This document shows positions 29,491-37,582 of a stretch of DNA of 44,415 nucleotides, in pieces. Source of the stretch: Chryseobacterium gleum (GTDB taxonomy: Bacteria; Bacteroidota; Bacteroidia; Flavobacteriales_D; Sanyastnellaceae); the NCBI GenBank assembly GCA_945874695.1, contig CAMCHP010000020.1:1-44415 (forward strand), read 5' to 3'. Positions within the stretch are counted from its first letter, which is position 1. The number at the start of each line of letters is the position of its first letter. The translations under genes were made by a program, and so were the position numbers. Under the pieces are notes generated by a model. That model made no database searches, was not told the origin of the DNA, and was given only the letters and a program-made list of their open reading frames with translations.

Positions 29491-29517
29491 AAAAAAGGGG
29501 CTTAGGCCCCTTTTTTT
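29491..29517 (+). terminator. rpoC intrinsic terminator
   Basis: A6-GGGGC pairs with G-CCCC-T7 around a TTAG loop, 18 bases after the rpoC stop. The flanking A and T tracts make it nearly symmetric, so it may also stop transcription from the minus strand. Confidence 0.88.
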
Positions 29518-29565
29518 GTGCTTTATAATGTGGTTCAAGCAACACTTGGCGATTGATCCTCTGCG

Positions 29566-29588
29566 CCCATCCGAACGTTAGTTCGAAA
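29566..29588 (-). repeat. Dispersed covarying hairpin, copy A
   Basis: Read on the minus strand: TTT, arm CGAAC, loop TAAC, arm GTTCG, then GATGGG. The TAA of the loop is the stop codon of the minus-strand gene at 29578-31008. It shares loop and flanks with copies B-D, while the two variable stem pairs differ from the other copies. Confidence 0.75.
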
Positions 29589-31008
29589 TCGACTCAGGCT
29601 TGCTGTAACCAAACAGTTGCTTTTCTTTGATGATCGTGTCGACATAAGTCGGAACCAAACTTTCCCAACCACTTTCGCCATCGCGGATCATCTGCAAACA
29701 GTTGCGCGAATAAATGTGTAGAATCTCGTCGTTGTAGTCTTCGATGTCAACGATACGCTTGTTGAATATCAAATAGTCATACAATGGTTTCAAACGGGGG
29801 TGAATTGGTGCGTTTTTAGACGTCAGTAATTCGCCTGTGCTCTCGTCGCGCCACGGATAGAGGTATATCTTCAAATCGCGTGAAAAGAGAATGCCAAAAG
29901 CCTCCAGAATACCGCCATTTAAATCGCGGTAGTAGCGTTCGTTGAATACGTCAAGCAGGTTGTTCACACCCATAATCAAGCCCATTCGCTTCTTCGAATA
30001 GCGTGAAAAGTGCTCTACCAATTTGAAGTACTTCTGGTAGTTCGAGATCAAAACAGTTTGCCCCAACGAGCACAAAATGTCGGCCCGGTCAAGGAAGTCT
30101 TTCTCGTCAATGTCGCCATCGGTTTTCAGGTTATTCAAGGTAATCTCAAACAACACCTGAATCTGCTCATTCTCGACTTTTTGCTCGGCTTCAAACATCT
30201 TGAAACCTTTCATAATCATGTCGATATTCACCTTTGTTACAGGCCTGAAACTGCCACGAATGGTCAAGATATTTTTCTTGTATAAGATATCTGCCGCTTG
30301 AATGTTGCTGCCATCGGGTGAAAAAATAACAGCATCCGTCATGCCGTTTTTCACCAACTGCAAACTCAATAATCGGTTGTCGACATCTTCGAAGTCAGGA
30401 CCATTCATTGAAATCATGTCGATTTCAATCTGGTCGCGCGTTAAATTGTCGTACAAACTCTTCAACAAATCTTTCGGTTTCTTGAAGAAGAAGAAACATC
30501 CGTAAATCAAGTTCACCCCCAATACACCAACCGAAGCGTGCTGCAACAAGGCATCATTTTCGTGAAAACGGACGTGCAATACCACTGTATTCGGCGCCTT
30601 CTCGGGTGAAGTTTGAAACTTCACGCCAAACCATCCATGACCTTGTACGGTTTTATGAAAGTTGATCGTTGCAACCGTGTTCGCAAAGGCGAAAAAGCGT
30701 TTCGTGGGGTGCTTTTTGCGATCTAAACGATCAACCATCAACTCATACTCATAATCGAGCATTTTGATGAGTCGAGGTTTGCATACGTAGCGCCCTTTTT
30801 CCTCAGGCCCGTATATGGCATCGCTAAAGTCTTTGTCGTACGCTGAAATGGTTTTCGCAATGGTACCTGAAGCACCACCTGCTCGAAAGAAGTGGCGCAC
30901 CACTTCTTGTCCAGCACCAATTTCTGCAAAGGTGCCATACAGGTCTTGATTCAGGTTGATGCGAAGCGCTTTCTGCTTTGCGGAGAGTATCACTCGATCA
31001 ATTTCCAC
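29578..31008 (-). CDS. Conserved cytosolic protein of unknown function
   Basis: The 476-residue protein has no signal peptide or membrane segment. Its N-terminal part has a strongly conserved-looking block, YGTFAEIGAGQEVVRHFFRA then GGASGTIAKTISAYDKDFSD, followed by IYGPEEKGRYVCKPRLIKML and FFAFANTVAT. I recall similar proteins in Bacteroidota and cyanobacteria that are sometimes labelled TonB-dependent receptor. That label cannot be right for this sequence, which lacks any beta-barrel or plug feature. No catalytic motif is recognised. The start is GTG 31008, which fits a consensus promoter at 31032-31063 and a purine run, AAGGAAG, just upstream. The stop codon lies in the loop of repeat copy A. 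Confidence 0.8.
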   Translation of the reverse strand: MEIDRVILSAKQKALRINLNQDLYGTFAEIGAGQEVVRHFFRAGGASGTIAKTISAYDKDFSDAIYGPEEKGRYVCKPRLIKMLDYEYELMVDRLDRKKHPTKRFFAFANTVATINFHKTVQGHGWFGVKFQTSPEKAPNTVVLHVRFHENDALLQHASVGVLGVNLIYGCFFFFKKPKDLLKSLYDNLTRDQIEIDMISMNGPDFEDVDNRLLSLQLVKNGMTDAVIFSPDGSNIQAADILYKKNILTIRGSFRPVTKVNIDMIMKGFKMFEAEQKVENEQIQVLFEITLNNLKTDGDIDEKDFLDRADILCSLGQTVLISNYQKYFKLVEHFSRYSKKRMGLIMGVNNLLDVFNERYYRDLNGGILEAFGILFSRDLKIYLYPWRDESTGELLTSKNAPIHPRLKPLYDYLIFNKRIVDIEDYNDEILHIYSRNCLQMIRDGESGWESLVPTYVDTIIKEKQLFGYSKPESISN

Positions 31009-31031
31009 GGGTCTTCCTTGTAGGTTGGTTA

Positions 31032-31063
31032 CAAAGGTAACGGGTTATTTCATCTGCAGCAAA
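31032..31063 (-). promoter_or_regulatory. Bacteroidota-type promoter of the 29578-31008 gene
   Basis: On the minus strand, TTTG (31063-31060) is followed after 20 bases by a perfect TACCTTTG (31039-31032). Start would be near 31027, about 18 bases before GTG 31008. Confidence 0.75.
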
Positions 31064-31123
31064 GCAAACGGCCTGATCTTTGTCGATTTAGGTTGGAAAT
31101 GCACAAGTTAGGCGTTAAGTCAT

Positions 31124-32302
31124 TCACTCCACGTTCAACCACTTTAAACGTTGCATTTGTCCACTAAGGTCTATGTAACTCAAGATGTAACTGCCTGGTG
31201 CGAGGTTGCTGAATTGATGCGAACGTTGCGCCATAGTTTCCGCGACAACAATCCGTCCTAAATTGTCATGCAACACGACCGTGCCGCCCGGTGCCATTTC
31301 GCCATTCACATCAACATGCAAAACGCCGCGACCCGGATTCGGGTAGGCCGTTAGCGATAACGCTTCAAACGCTTCCACCGATGTGTCTACACAATATGCG
31401 CCATCGACATTGTAGTGGGTCGATGTAAAATCGATGAGCGTACCCGCAAAGGCGACGGCAAACTCCATCCGCGCAGCGGAATCAAAACGAATCGATTGAT
31501 TGCATTCAACCTGAACACCGTCAATACTGCCACTTTGGTAAGAGCTGTGGGTAACGGTGTTGTAACCTCCGCTGAAGTAAGGTTGGCCAGCCACTGGAAA
31601 GGGGTCTGACGCACTCGGAACCCCAGGATAACCTACTTCCGCAGTTAATGTGCCTAAACTACCTTGCCCACGCAGCAAATCAGTGTGCGACAAGCCCATG
31701 GTGTTTGTGTTCACCAAGTTGCGCAAACTCGAGTAGTTGATGTAGGTCGTTGAATTAAGCACGTCATCTTCAAATGCCAACTCAGCTTCGTAGATCAGAT
31801 AACCGTACTCGATGCGTTGTACGCTATGTCCGTGACCGTGTAAATCAACAAAGAATCCTTTGCCGTAAACATCGGTGACACAAGCCTTTGCCGCCGAAAT
31901 AAAGGTGTGAAAATCAAGCCAAGCTTGTTCAGCCAAATCGTCGCCATCAGCGGCTTCACTCAAATTTCGGTTGCCATCGAGCTTGCGTCGATCGAGGTGG
32001 TTGATGATCAAATGCGGGTAGCAACCAACCTGCTCAAAAATAGCTTGGTACAATTCGTATCCCAACTCTTGCGTAAACCCGTCGTTCACATAAGTGCAGC
32101 CTTCACAGTCGCGATCTTCAATTTCATCGGGCGTCAAATATCCACCGTGCGGCACTGAAACAATAAGCGGTAAGGTTCCCGGTCGGTACTCAATGTAATC
32201 GTTCACACCGAAATAAACCTGACCTACTTCATAGCCATCACAAGACCAGCCAGTAGACCACAAAAGGGAGCCGATCAAAAGATAAACAAGACGCATGACC
32301 AT
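31124..32302 (-). CDS. Secreted N-formylglutamate amidohydrolase-like protein with T9SS sorting domain
   Basis: The 392-residue protein starts with a signal peptide (MVMRLVYLLIGSLLWSTGWS). The central domain resembles the N-formylglutamate amidohydrolase family: SVPHGG near residue 50, NHLDRRKLDGNRN, and VDLHGHGH, likely zinc and substrate residues. The last ~75 residues form a T9SS type A sorting domain (LTAYPNPGRGVLHVDV, VLHDNLGRIVV, LAPGSYILSY, ending RLKWLNVE). It would act outside the cell, in contrast to the cytosolic histidine-degradation enzyme of that family, so its true substrate is open. It starts five bases after the DUF4377 gene, with which it is probably co-transcribed. Confidence 0.83.
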   Translation of the reverse strand: MVMRLVYLLIGSLLWSTGWSCDGYEVGQVYFGVNDYIEYRPGTLPLIVSVPHGGYLTPDEIEDRDCEGCTYVNDGFTQELGYELYQAIFEQVGCYPHLIINHLDRRKLDGNRNLSEAADGDDLAEQAWLDFHTFISAAKACVTDVYGKGFFVDLHGHGHSVQRIEYGYLIYEAELAFEDDVLNSTTYINYSSLRNLVNTNTMGLSHTDLLRGQGSLGTLTAEVGYPGVPSASDPFPVAGQPYFSGGYNTVTHSSYQSGSIDGVQVECNQSIRFDSAARMEFAVAFAGTLIDFTSTHYNVDGAYCVDTSVEAFEALSLTAYPNPGRGVLHVDVNGEMAPGGTVVLHDNLGRIVVAETMAQRSHQFSNLAPGSYILSYIDLSGQMQRLKWLNVE

Positions 32303-32306
32303 TGGT

Positions 32307-32651
32307 TTAAGGGGTTTCGATCGAAAGCACGCGATCGACGATAATACGCGTTTTTGGGGCATCTTCGGGAATCGGCGGCTTACGCTCTACAAAACGTACT
32401 TTCAAATTGTAAATGTAACCCGCTTGGTATTCAAAATTTTCGATGTAGTAATAGGTCATGTCCCAATCAGCACTGCCAATCGCTTCGCCCATTTGAATTT
32501 GGTAACACGCCGTTTGGCCTTCGTAACCACTGCATGAAATCATTGCCGAACCCACGCGAAGATTCGTTTCCTTAGGGATCTTGGTCTCCTGCGTAACGCC
32601 CGAAAACTGTGCAATGTGAAAAAGAACTGCGAGCAAACTTGTATAAATCAT
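32307..32651 (-). CDS. DUF4377 domain protein
   Basis: A 114-residue exported protein with a signal peptide (MIYTSLLAVLFHIAQFSGVT). The body contains CYQIQMGEAIGSADWDMTYY followed by IENFEYQAGYIYNLKV, the typical DUF4377 pattern, with a pair of cysteines (about 40 and 49) that could form a disulfide. Related domains occur in HslJ-like lipoproteins. Function is unknown. It is the first gene of a two-gene minus-strand unit with the amidohydrolase-like protein. Confidence 0.75.
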   Translation of the reverse strand: MIYTSLLAVLFHIAQFSGVTQETKIPKETNLRVGSAMISCSGYEGQTACYQIQMGEAIGSADWDMTYYYIENFEYQAGYIYNLKVRFVERKPPIPEDAPKTRIIVDRVLSIETP

Positions 32652-32698
32652 AGCGTGGGGTTTAAATGAGAGCTAATCCAAATTTCGCGCCAAAGTTT

Positions 32699-32706
32699 TA
32701 CCTTCG
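32699..32706 (+). promoter_or_regulatory. Candidate -7 element before the YiiX-like gene
   Basis: TACCTTCG matches TAnnTTTG at all but one position and lies 10 bases before ATG 32717. No matching -33 element is seen, so this is tentative. Confidence 0.35.
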
Positions 32707-32716
32707 TGTTCCGTTT

Positions 32717-33364
32717 ATGCGCATCCAATCCAAACTCCGACTTGCCATCTTAGCACTGCTGCTCATTTCAGGCGCAGTCGTTGTTACAGCCGTAATTTAC
32801 GAAGAATCGGAGATCAAAGCTGAACAACATTCGCAATATCGACTCACTGCGCAAGAACGCGCACTCCTCAAGCCAGGTGATATTATTCTTCGACGTGGCT
32901 ATGGTCTCGTAAGCCGCATGATCGCCACGAAATTGGACGGCAAGTATGCCCTATCGCACTGCGGCGTGGTGGTGCAGGTCAACAATGAATTACACGTTGT
33001 ACACTGCCTGTCAAGCGACTATTCTGAAATCGACGGGGTGCAAACGCACGAGTTGCAGGCTTTTGTGAAGCAAAGCCGACCAGGAAGCTTGGTGGTGAAT
33101 CGCCTGAACGATTCTACACTTCATCAACCTTTCGTGCAGGCCGTAATGCGCTATCTTCATGAAGGCCGCAAGTTTGATCACGATTTCGACATCTTCGAAA
33201 ACGAGAAAATTTACTGCACCGAATTGGTGTGGCTAGCGCTCAAAGACGCAGCAAACCTCGATGTTTACGAAGGCCTTTACGAAACCGACCATGGCTGGTA
33301 TTCATTTGACGCGCTCTTCAATGCAGCACACTTCTCAACTATTTTGAATCACCAAGAACCGTAA
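32717..33364 (+). CDS. YiiX-like NlpC/P60-family cysteine hydrolase, membrane-anchored
   Basis: The 215-residue protein has an N-terminal membrane segment (LRLAILALLLISGAVVVTAVI) and a permuted NlpC/P60 (YiiX/YebB) domain: LKPGDIILRRGYGLVSRMIA, SHCGVVVQ with the candidate catalytic His, and KIYCTELVWLAL with the candidate catalytic Cys. Family members are thought to hydrolyse amide or acyl bonds in lipids or peptides; the substrate here is unknown. ATG 32717 is preferred over upstream 32666, because it gives a compact anchor segment. It is divergent from the DUF4377 gene and is followed 29 bases later by repeat copy B. Confidence 0.82.
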   Translation: MRIQSKLRLAILALLLISGAVVVTAVIYEESEIKAEQHSQYRLTAQERALLKPGDIILRRGYGLVSRMIATKLDGKYALSHCGVVVQVNNELHVVHCLSSDYSEIDGVQTHELQAFVKQSRPGSLVVNRLNDSTLHQPFVQAVMRYLHEGRKFDHDFDIFENEKIYCTELVWLALKDAANLDVYEGLYETDHGWYSFDALFNAAHFSTILNHQEP

Positions 33365-33393
33365 TAGCGGCGGTCATTGCGTTTTTTAAGGGG

Positions 33394-33416
33394 TTTCGGC
33401 CTAACGGCCGGATGGG
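33394..33416 (+). repeat. Dispersed covarying hairpin, copy B
   Basis: TTT, arm CGGCC (33397-33401), loop TAAC, arm GGCCG (33406-33410), GATGGG. It is in sense orientation 29 bases downstream of the YiiX-like gene and lies outside coding sequence. Confidence 0.75.
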
Positions 33417-33502
33417 CACATTTCTTATTACCCTTTTTCCTCGAAATGAGAAGTATTTCTTACCGTGATGAAAGGTTCTTCAAAGGACAAAAATGTTGAG
33501 AC

Positions 33503-33531
33503 AAAAAAAAGAGGATCTCGAAAGATCCTCT
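33503..33531 (-). terminator. Intrinsic terminator of the minus-strand lipoprotein gene
   Basis: AGAGGATCT/AGATCCTCT forms a 9-bp stem with a four-base loop. On the minus strand it is followed by T8. It lies 24 bases beyond the stop codon of the gene at 33555-34037. Confidence 0.88.
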
Positions 33532-33554
33532 TCTCAATGTTCTAAAGCAGTAGC

Positions 33555-34037
33555 TTATTGAGCTTCGATCGCGTCAATAGTCTCATCTACCATAACTTCC
33601 AAAGAGTCCATGCCCAATGAATCCATAGCCATTTCTTCCATGCCCATGTCATCTTCCATGCCCATTTCGTCTTCTTTGTTCATGTCTTCTTTGTTGAAGT
33701 CAACCAACCACTTGCCGTCTTGCTTAACCAAGTTCAAGGTTTCAGCTTCTTCTGCACCTTCGTTCTTGTAAGTAACAGTTGCCTTGTCACCGTCTTCAGT
33801 AACGTCAAGAATTTCGAAAGCTGTAGCTTCTGGCTTCTCTTCGCTCATTGCTGCAAAGCTTGCAACCATGTCGAGCAAAGAGGCTGTGCCTTCAGTAGCA
33901 TAAGCTTTCGCTTCTTCGAACTGGAGGTTGTTAACGTGGGTCAAGAATTTCTCTGCAGTTTCTTTAGGACCTACGCCACCACCGCATGAAGAAATAAGAA
34001 TTGAAAGTGCTGCGAAAATTGAAAAAGTAATACGCAT
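33555..34037 (-). CDS. DUF4878-like lipoprotein with Met/Asp/Glu-rich C-terminal tail
   Basis: The 160-residue protein begins with a lipoprotein signal ending in the lipobox LISSC, Cys at residue 18, so it should be lipid-anchored. The middle (about 25-115) looks like a small NTF2/DUF4878-type domain: GPKETAEKFLTHVNNLQFEE, DKATVTYKNEG, and VKQDGKWLVDFNKE. The last ~45 residues are an acidic, methionine-rich tail with repeated units EDEMGME, DDMGMEE, AMDSLGM, DSLEVM. Such a tail may bind metal ions or be disordered; this is inference. It appears monocistronic with its own promoter and terminator. Confidence 0.78.
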   Translation of the reverse strand: MRITFSIFAALSILISSCGGGVGPKETAEKFLTHVNNLQFEEAKAYATEGTASLLDMVASFAAMSEEKPEATAFEILDVTEDGDKATVTYKNEGAEEAETLNLVKQDGKWLVDFNKEDMNKEDEMGMEDDMGMEEMAMDSLGMDSLEVMVDETIDAIEAQ

Positions 34038-34068
34038 TTGTAAAAGTTTTGAATGTTTGAAATCGCTG

Positions 34069-34097
34069 CGAAAGTACTACTATTTCTGACACTCCAA
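34069..34097 (-). promoter_or_regulatory. Candidate promoter of the DUF4878-like lipoprotein gene
   Basis: On the minus strand TTG (34097-34095) precedes TACTTTCG (34076-34069) by 18 bases. The -7 element differs from TAnnTTTG at one base; the leader would be about 25 bases. Confidence 0.45.
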
Positions 34098-34156
34098 GCG
34101 CGAACGTGAAAATATTGTTTCAACGGTCTAAAGTTGTGGTTTTCAGAATGATTTTC

Positions 34157-34170
34157 GCCACCCTGGTGGC
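34157..34170. promoter_or_regulatory. Palindrome in the 34038-34311 intergenic region
   Basis: GCCACC-CT-GGTGGC is a perfect 6-bp inverted repeat with a two-base centre, midway between two divergent genes. It could be an operator for either. The remainder of this 274-base gap is A/T-rich and shows no other gene or RNA I can recognise. Confidence 0.35.
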
Positions 34171-34273
34171 CTTGAAACGCTGCTGTTTTTCGTGGAGTAT
34201 GCGCTAGACTACATTACCGGTAAATTAAATTTTTCTTCCAAGGTGTAAACTTTAGCGGGTATTGTTCGTCTTA

Positions 34274-34306
34274 TTGTATCTTCATAGCTGTTCATTTATA
34301 CGTTTC
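34274..34306 (+). promoter_or_regulatory. Candidate promoter of the DUF1800 operon
   Basis: TTG (34274-34276) and TACGTTTC (34299-34306) are 22 bases apart; one mismatch in the -7 element. ATG 34312 follows within six bases, so the transcript would be almost leaderless. Confidence 0.35.
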
Positions 34307-34311
34307 GAAGT

Positions 34312-36165
34312 ATGAAACAACTGGTATTCTCTCTGTCGATATGGCTGCTCAATATGCATACAGTGCATGCGCAAGCCACTGATCATTTTGGCGCTGGTCG
34401 CGTCAACGGCGTTCAAGTCAGCTCAAGTAGCCAAGCCCAAAACACCAATCAGCTCTCTACCATCAACGGTGCGGGCATGGATGACCACCTTAAATCAGCC
34501 TCTCGCTTTCTCGGTCAAGCTACAATGGGCTATGATTACGAAGACATTCAAGCTGCGTCGCAGATGGGGTATGAACCCTGGATTGACCAGCAGGTCGCCC
34601 TCCCGCTGATGTCGTACAAAGACACCACAGAAATGATCTGGAATCATTTCGCACAAGCCTACTTCGATACATGGGGCCAAGATGAGGTCGTGAACAGTGG
34701 TGCTGTGTTTCCGCTTTCAATCTATTTTCGAATGGGATGGTGGAACAACACCATGAAGGGCGACGATCAATTGCGCCAGCGCGTGGCTTTCGCACTCAGT
34801 GAAATTTTCGTCATTTCAGAAAAGTCCCAGCTTGAAATCTCAGCCTCAGGTCTTGCCGATTATTACGATAAGCTCTACCAACATGCTTTCGGTAATTTCC
34901 GTGACCTACTCGAAGCGGTCACGCTCCATCCATCGATGGGGTTTTATCTCAGTCATCTGAACAATGAACGAACCAATCTCGACGAGAACACTCGCCCCGA
35001 TGAAAACTATGCGCGCGAAGTCATGCAACTTTTCACCATTGGCCTTTTCGAACTCAATCAAGATGGTTCACTCGTGCTCGATGCGAATGACAACCCCATA
35101 CCGACCTATGACAACACCGACATCGGTGAATTTGCAAAGGTATTTACAGGGCTCGGGCCTGCACAGTACTATTGGCATTTTGAAGACTTCTCTTTTGTGC
35201 CTGTGCAATGGGGTGACCCGAACAATACCATTCCAACCATTAACATGGTCATGCCCATGCAAATGTTTGAAGAATGGCATGAACCAGGAGAAAAGTTTCT
35301 CCTCAACGATCAAGTTGTTCCAGCAGGTCAAACCGGTTTGGAAGACATAGGTGATGCCTTAGATAACCTCTTCAATCACCCCAACGTCGGACCATTCATC
35401 GGCAAACAACTCATTCAACGCTTGGTCAAATCAAATCCAACGCCTGAGTATATCGCTCGCGTGAGTGAAGTCTTTGCAGATAATGGAAACGGGGTGCGTG
35501 GTGACATGCGAGCCGTTGTTAAAGCCATTCTCCTCGACCCTGAAGCCCGCGATTGCGAATGGATAGCTTTTGATGCAAGCGGGAAAATGCGCGAACCCAT
35601 GATCCGCTATACCCAAACGATGCGCGCATTCAACGCGCAAAACGAATCAGAAAAACTCTGGAACATTGCAGCCTTGTTTGAGTTCGCTTGCAAACAACAC
35701 GTGCTCTCGTCGCCCAGTGTTTTCAACTTCTTCCTGCCATCGCATGCACCACACGGACCAATCTTTGATGCTGGCCTCGTGGCACCTGAGTTTGAAATCC
35801 TCACATCGGCGTCAGCCATGAACTATATTAATATGGTATACTTCTGGTTCCTTGCTGATTATTACATGGAGGTTACATCGCTACCAAGTCAATTTGTGAT
35901 CGGCTTTCCTGAATCTAATGTTGAATTACTTGACCCTGACGATTTAGTTGCGCTTGACCTCACTGATGAATTAGCCTTGGGTGGACAAATGAGCGCCTTG
36001 CTCGATCGACTCGACATCTTGCTCACAGGGGGGAACCTATCTGATGAATCAAAACAAACCATCGCTGAAACGGCGACCACACTTGCTTTTTTTGATCAAG
36101 CTGTAGCCGTAAAAGCAGCCATTTTTCTCACGCTAATTTCGCCTGATTATGTCATCCAGAAATAA
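34312..36165 (+). CDS. DUF1800 family exported protein
   Basis: The 617-residue protein has a signal peptide (MKQLVFSLSIWLLNMHTVHA). Family marks are ASRFLGQATMGYDYEDI, GDDQLRQRVAFALSEIFVIS, NFRDLLEAVTLHPSMGFYLS, the signature RPDENYAREVMQLFTIGLFE, and VGPFIGKQLIQRLVKSNPTP. DUF1800 proteins are exported and of unknown function, usually encoded beside DUF1501 proteins. Here the 3' end overlaps the DUF1501 gene by 17 bases in another frame, so the pair is surely coupled. No T9SS sorting domain is present. Confidence 0.9.
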   Translation: MKQLVFSLSIWLLNMHTVHAQATDHFGAGRVNGVQVSSSSQAQNTNQLSTINGAGMDDHLKSASRFLGQATMGYDYEDIQAASQMGYEPWIDQQVALPLMSYKDTTEMIWNHFAQAYFDTWGQDEVVNSGAVFPLSIYFRMGWWNNTMKGDDQLRQRVAFALSEIFVISEKSQLEISASGLADYYDKLYQHAFGNFRDLLEAVTLHPSMGFYLSHLNNERTNLDENTRPDENYAREVMQLFTIGLFELNQDGSLVLDANDNPIPTYDNTDIGEFAKVFTGLGPAQYYWHFEDFSFVPVQWGDPNNTIPTINMVMPMQMFEEWHEPGEKFLLNDQVVPAGQTGLEDIGDALDNLFNHPNVGPFIGKQLIQRLVKSNPTPEYIARVSEVFADNGNGVRGDMRAVVKAILLDPEARDCEWIAFDASGKMREPMIRYTQTMRAFNAQNESEKLWNIAALFEFACKQHVLSSPSVFNFFLPSHAPHGPIFDAGLVAPEFEILTSASAMNYINMVYFWFLADYYMEVTSLPSQFVIGFPESNVELLDPDDLVALDLTDELALGGQMSALLDRLDILLTGGNLSDESKQTIAETATTLAFFDQAVAVKAAIFLTLISPDYVIQK

Positions 36166-37579
36166 TCACATCCGTCGCATTGACCGACGTAAGTTCCTCG
36201 GACAAGCGAGCTGCGCGGCTCTCGGGTCAGCCACCTTCTTCAACTCGGTGCTTAATCTCGGCTTAATGAATGCCCTCGCTAAGCCGGCCACGCAACCGCT
36301 GTTTCCAGCTACAGAGAATTATCGTGCGCTGGTCTGCATCTTGCTCGCGGGTGGTAACGATAGTTTCAACATGCTGGTTCCAGTGTCGCCCGACCCTTAT
36401 GCAGCCTACGCGGCCAGCCGTTCAAACTTAGCTCTCCAACAAGATCAATTATTGCCCTTGAATTTTACCGACAACAACGGGCATCAGTATGGTTTGCATC
36501 CCTCGATGCCTGAAGTGCAGCAGCTCTTCAATAACGGGCAAGCTGCGTTTGTGGCCAACGTCGGAACGCTGATCAATAACGTAACCAAACAAGAAGTCTT
36601 GGCTGGAACAGCGCAATTGCCGCTCGGGCTCCTTTCTCACTCCGATCAAATTAGACAGTGGCAAACAAGCTTGCCACAAGAACGCACTTCGAAAGGATGG
36701 GGTGGACGAATTGCCGATATTTTGCAAACCCTCAACGACAACACCGAGGTGAGTATGAGCATCTCGCTTGCTGGGGTTAATACCTTTCAAACCGGGAACC
36801 AGGTGGTCGAGTACGCGATTCAAAATACAGATAACGGAAGTGTCGGCATTGCAATGTTCGATGAGAACGATCCTTTCAACAACCTCCTTGGAAATGCCGC
36901 GCAAAGCTTGCTTGAACAGCAGTACAGCGACATCTTTAAGCAAACCTACCGCGATAAAGTTATCAATTCCCAAGCGCAACACGAGTTTTTCTCCAATGCG
37001 ATCGCAGGTGTAGATCCGTTCGACGGGTTCTTTACCCAAGACAACCCGGTGTCAAAAGACTTGCAAATGGTCGCACGCAGCATCGCTGCTGCTGAAACAC
37101 TCGGGCATACCCGTCAAACGTATTTTCTCACCTTCGGTGGATGGGATCACCACGATGAGGTGTTGAACAATCAACAGGCTATGCTCGCACTTGTGAGCCA
37201 AGCGCTGGGCGAATTCAACAACGCGCTCACCCAATTGCAAATGACCGAAAAGGTAACCACGTTTACCATTTCAGATTTTGCCCGCACACTTACTTCAAAT
37301 GGCAACGGTACCGATCACGCATGGGGAGGAAATACCCTGGTTATGGGCGGCGCAGTGAATGGCGCGCAAATCTATGGCAGCTTTCCTGATCTTACCCTCA
37401 ACAGCGACCTCGAAGTGGGGGGAGGAATCCTCATCCCAACGACCGCTGCTGACCTCTACTTCGCCGAACTTGCTTTGTGGTTGGGTGTACAGCCCAGTGA
37501 CATGGAATACGTTTTGCCGAACCTCAGTAACTTCTTTGATATTTCGAACGGACAGCCGCTTGGCTTCTTAAATCTATAA
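36149..37579 (+). CDS. DUF1501 family protein with Tat-type signal
   Basis: The 476-residue protein begins with a twin-arginine pattern (R13-R14 in IDRRKFLGQ) and a weakly hydrophobic stretch, suggesting folded export by Tat. The body belongs to the DUF1501 family, related to the sulfatase/alkaline phosphatase fold: LVCILLAGGNDSFNMLVPVS, GLLSHSDQIRQWQT, LTFGGWDHHDE, DFARTLTSNGNGTDHAWGGN and VMGGAVNGAQIYGSFP. The Asn/Asp and His residues in these blocks are candidate metal ligands. Substrate is unknown. It overlaps the DUF1800 gene by 17 bases and is followed three bases later by a T9SS-sorted partner. Confidence 0.9.
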   Translation: MSSRNNHIRRIDRRKFLGQASCAALGSATFFNSVLNLGLMNALAKPATQPLFPATENYRALVCILLAGGNDSFNMLVPVSPDPYAAYAASRSNLALQQDQLLPLNFTDNNGHQYGLHPSMPEVQQLFNNGQAAFVANVGTLINNVTKQEVLAGTAQLPLGLLSHSDQIRQWQTSLPQERTSKGWGGRIADILQTLNDNTEVSMSISLAGVNTFQTGNQVVEYAIQNTDNGSVGIAMFDENDPFNNLLGNAAQSLLEQQYSDIFKQTYRDKVINSQAQHEFFSNAIAGVDPFDGFFTQDNPVSKDLQMVARSIAAAETLGHTRQTYFLTFGGWDHHDEVLNNQQAMLALVSQALGEFNNALTQLQMTEKVTTFTISDFARTLTSNGNGTDHAWGGNTLVMGGAVNGAQIYGSFPDLTLNSDLEVGGGILIPTTAADLYFAELALWLGVQPSDMEYVLPNLSNFFDISNGQPLGFLNL

Positions 37580-37582
37580 ATC

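Noticed and set aside
37129-37145. CACC-TTC-GGTG followed by GATGGG in the DUF1501 gene
   Set aside because: Different loop and stem; the bases encode the conserved family motif FGGWDHH.
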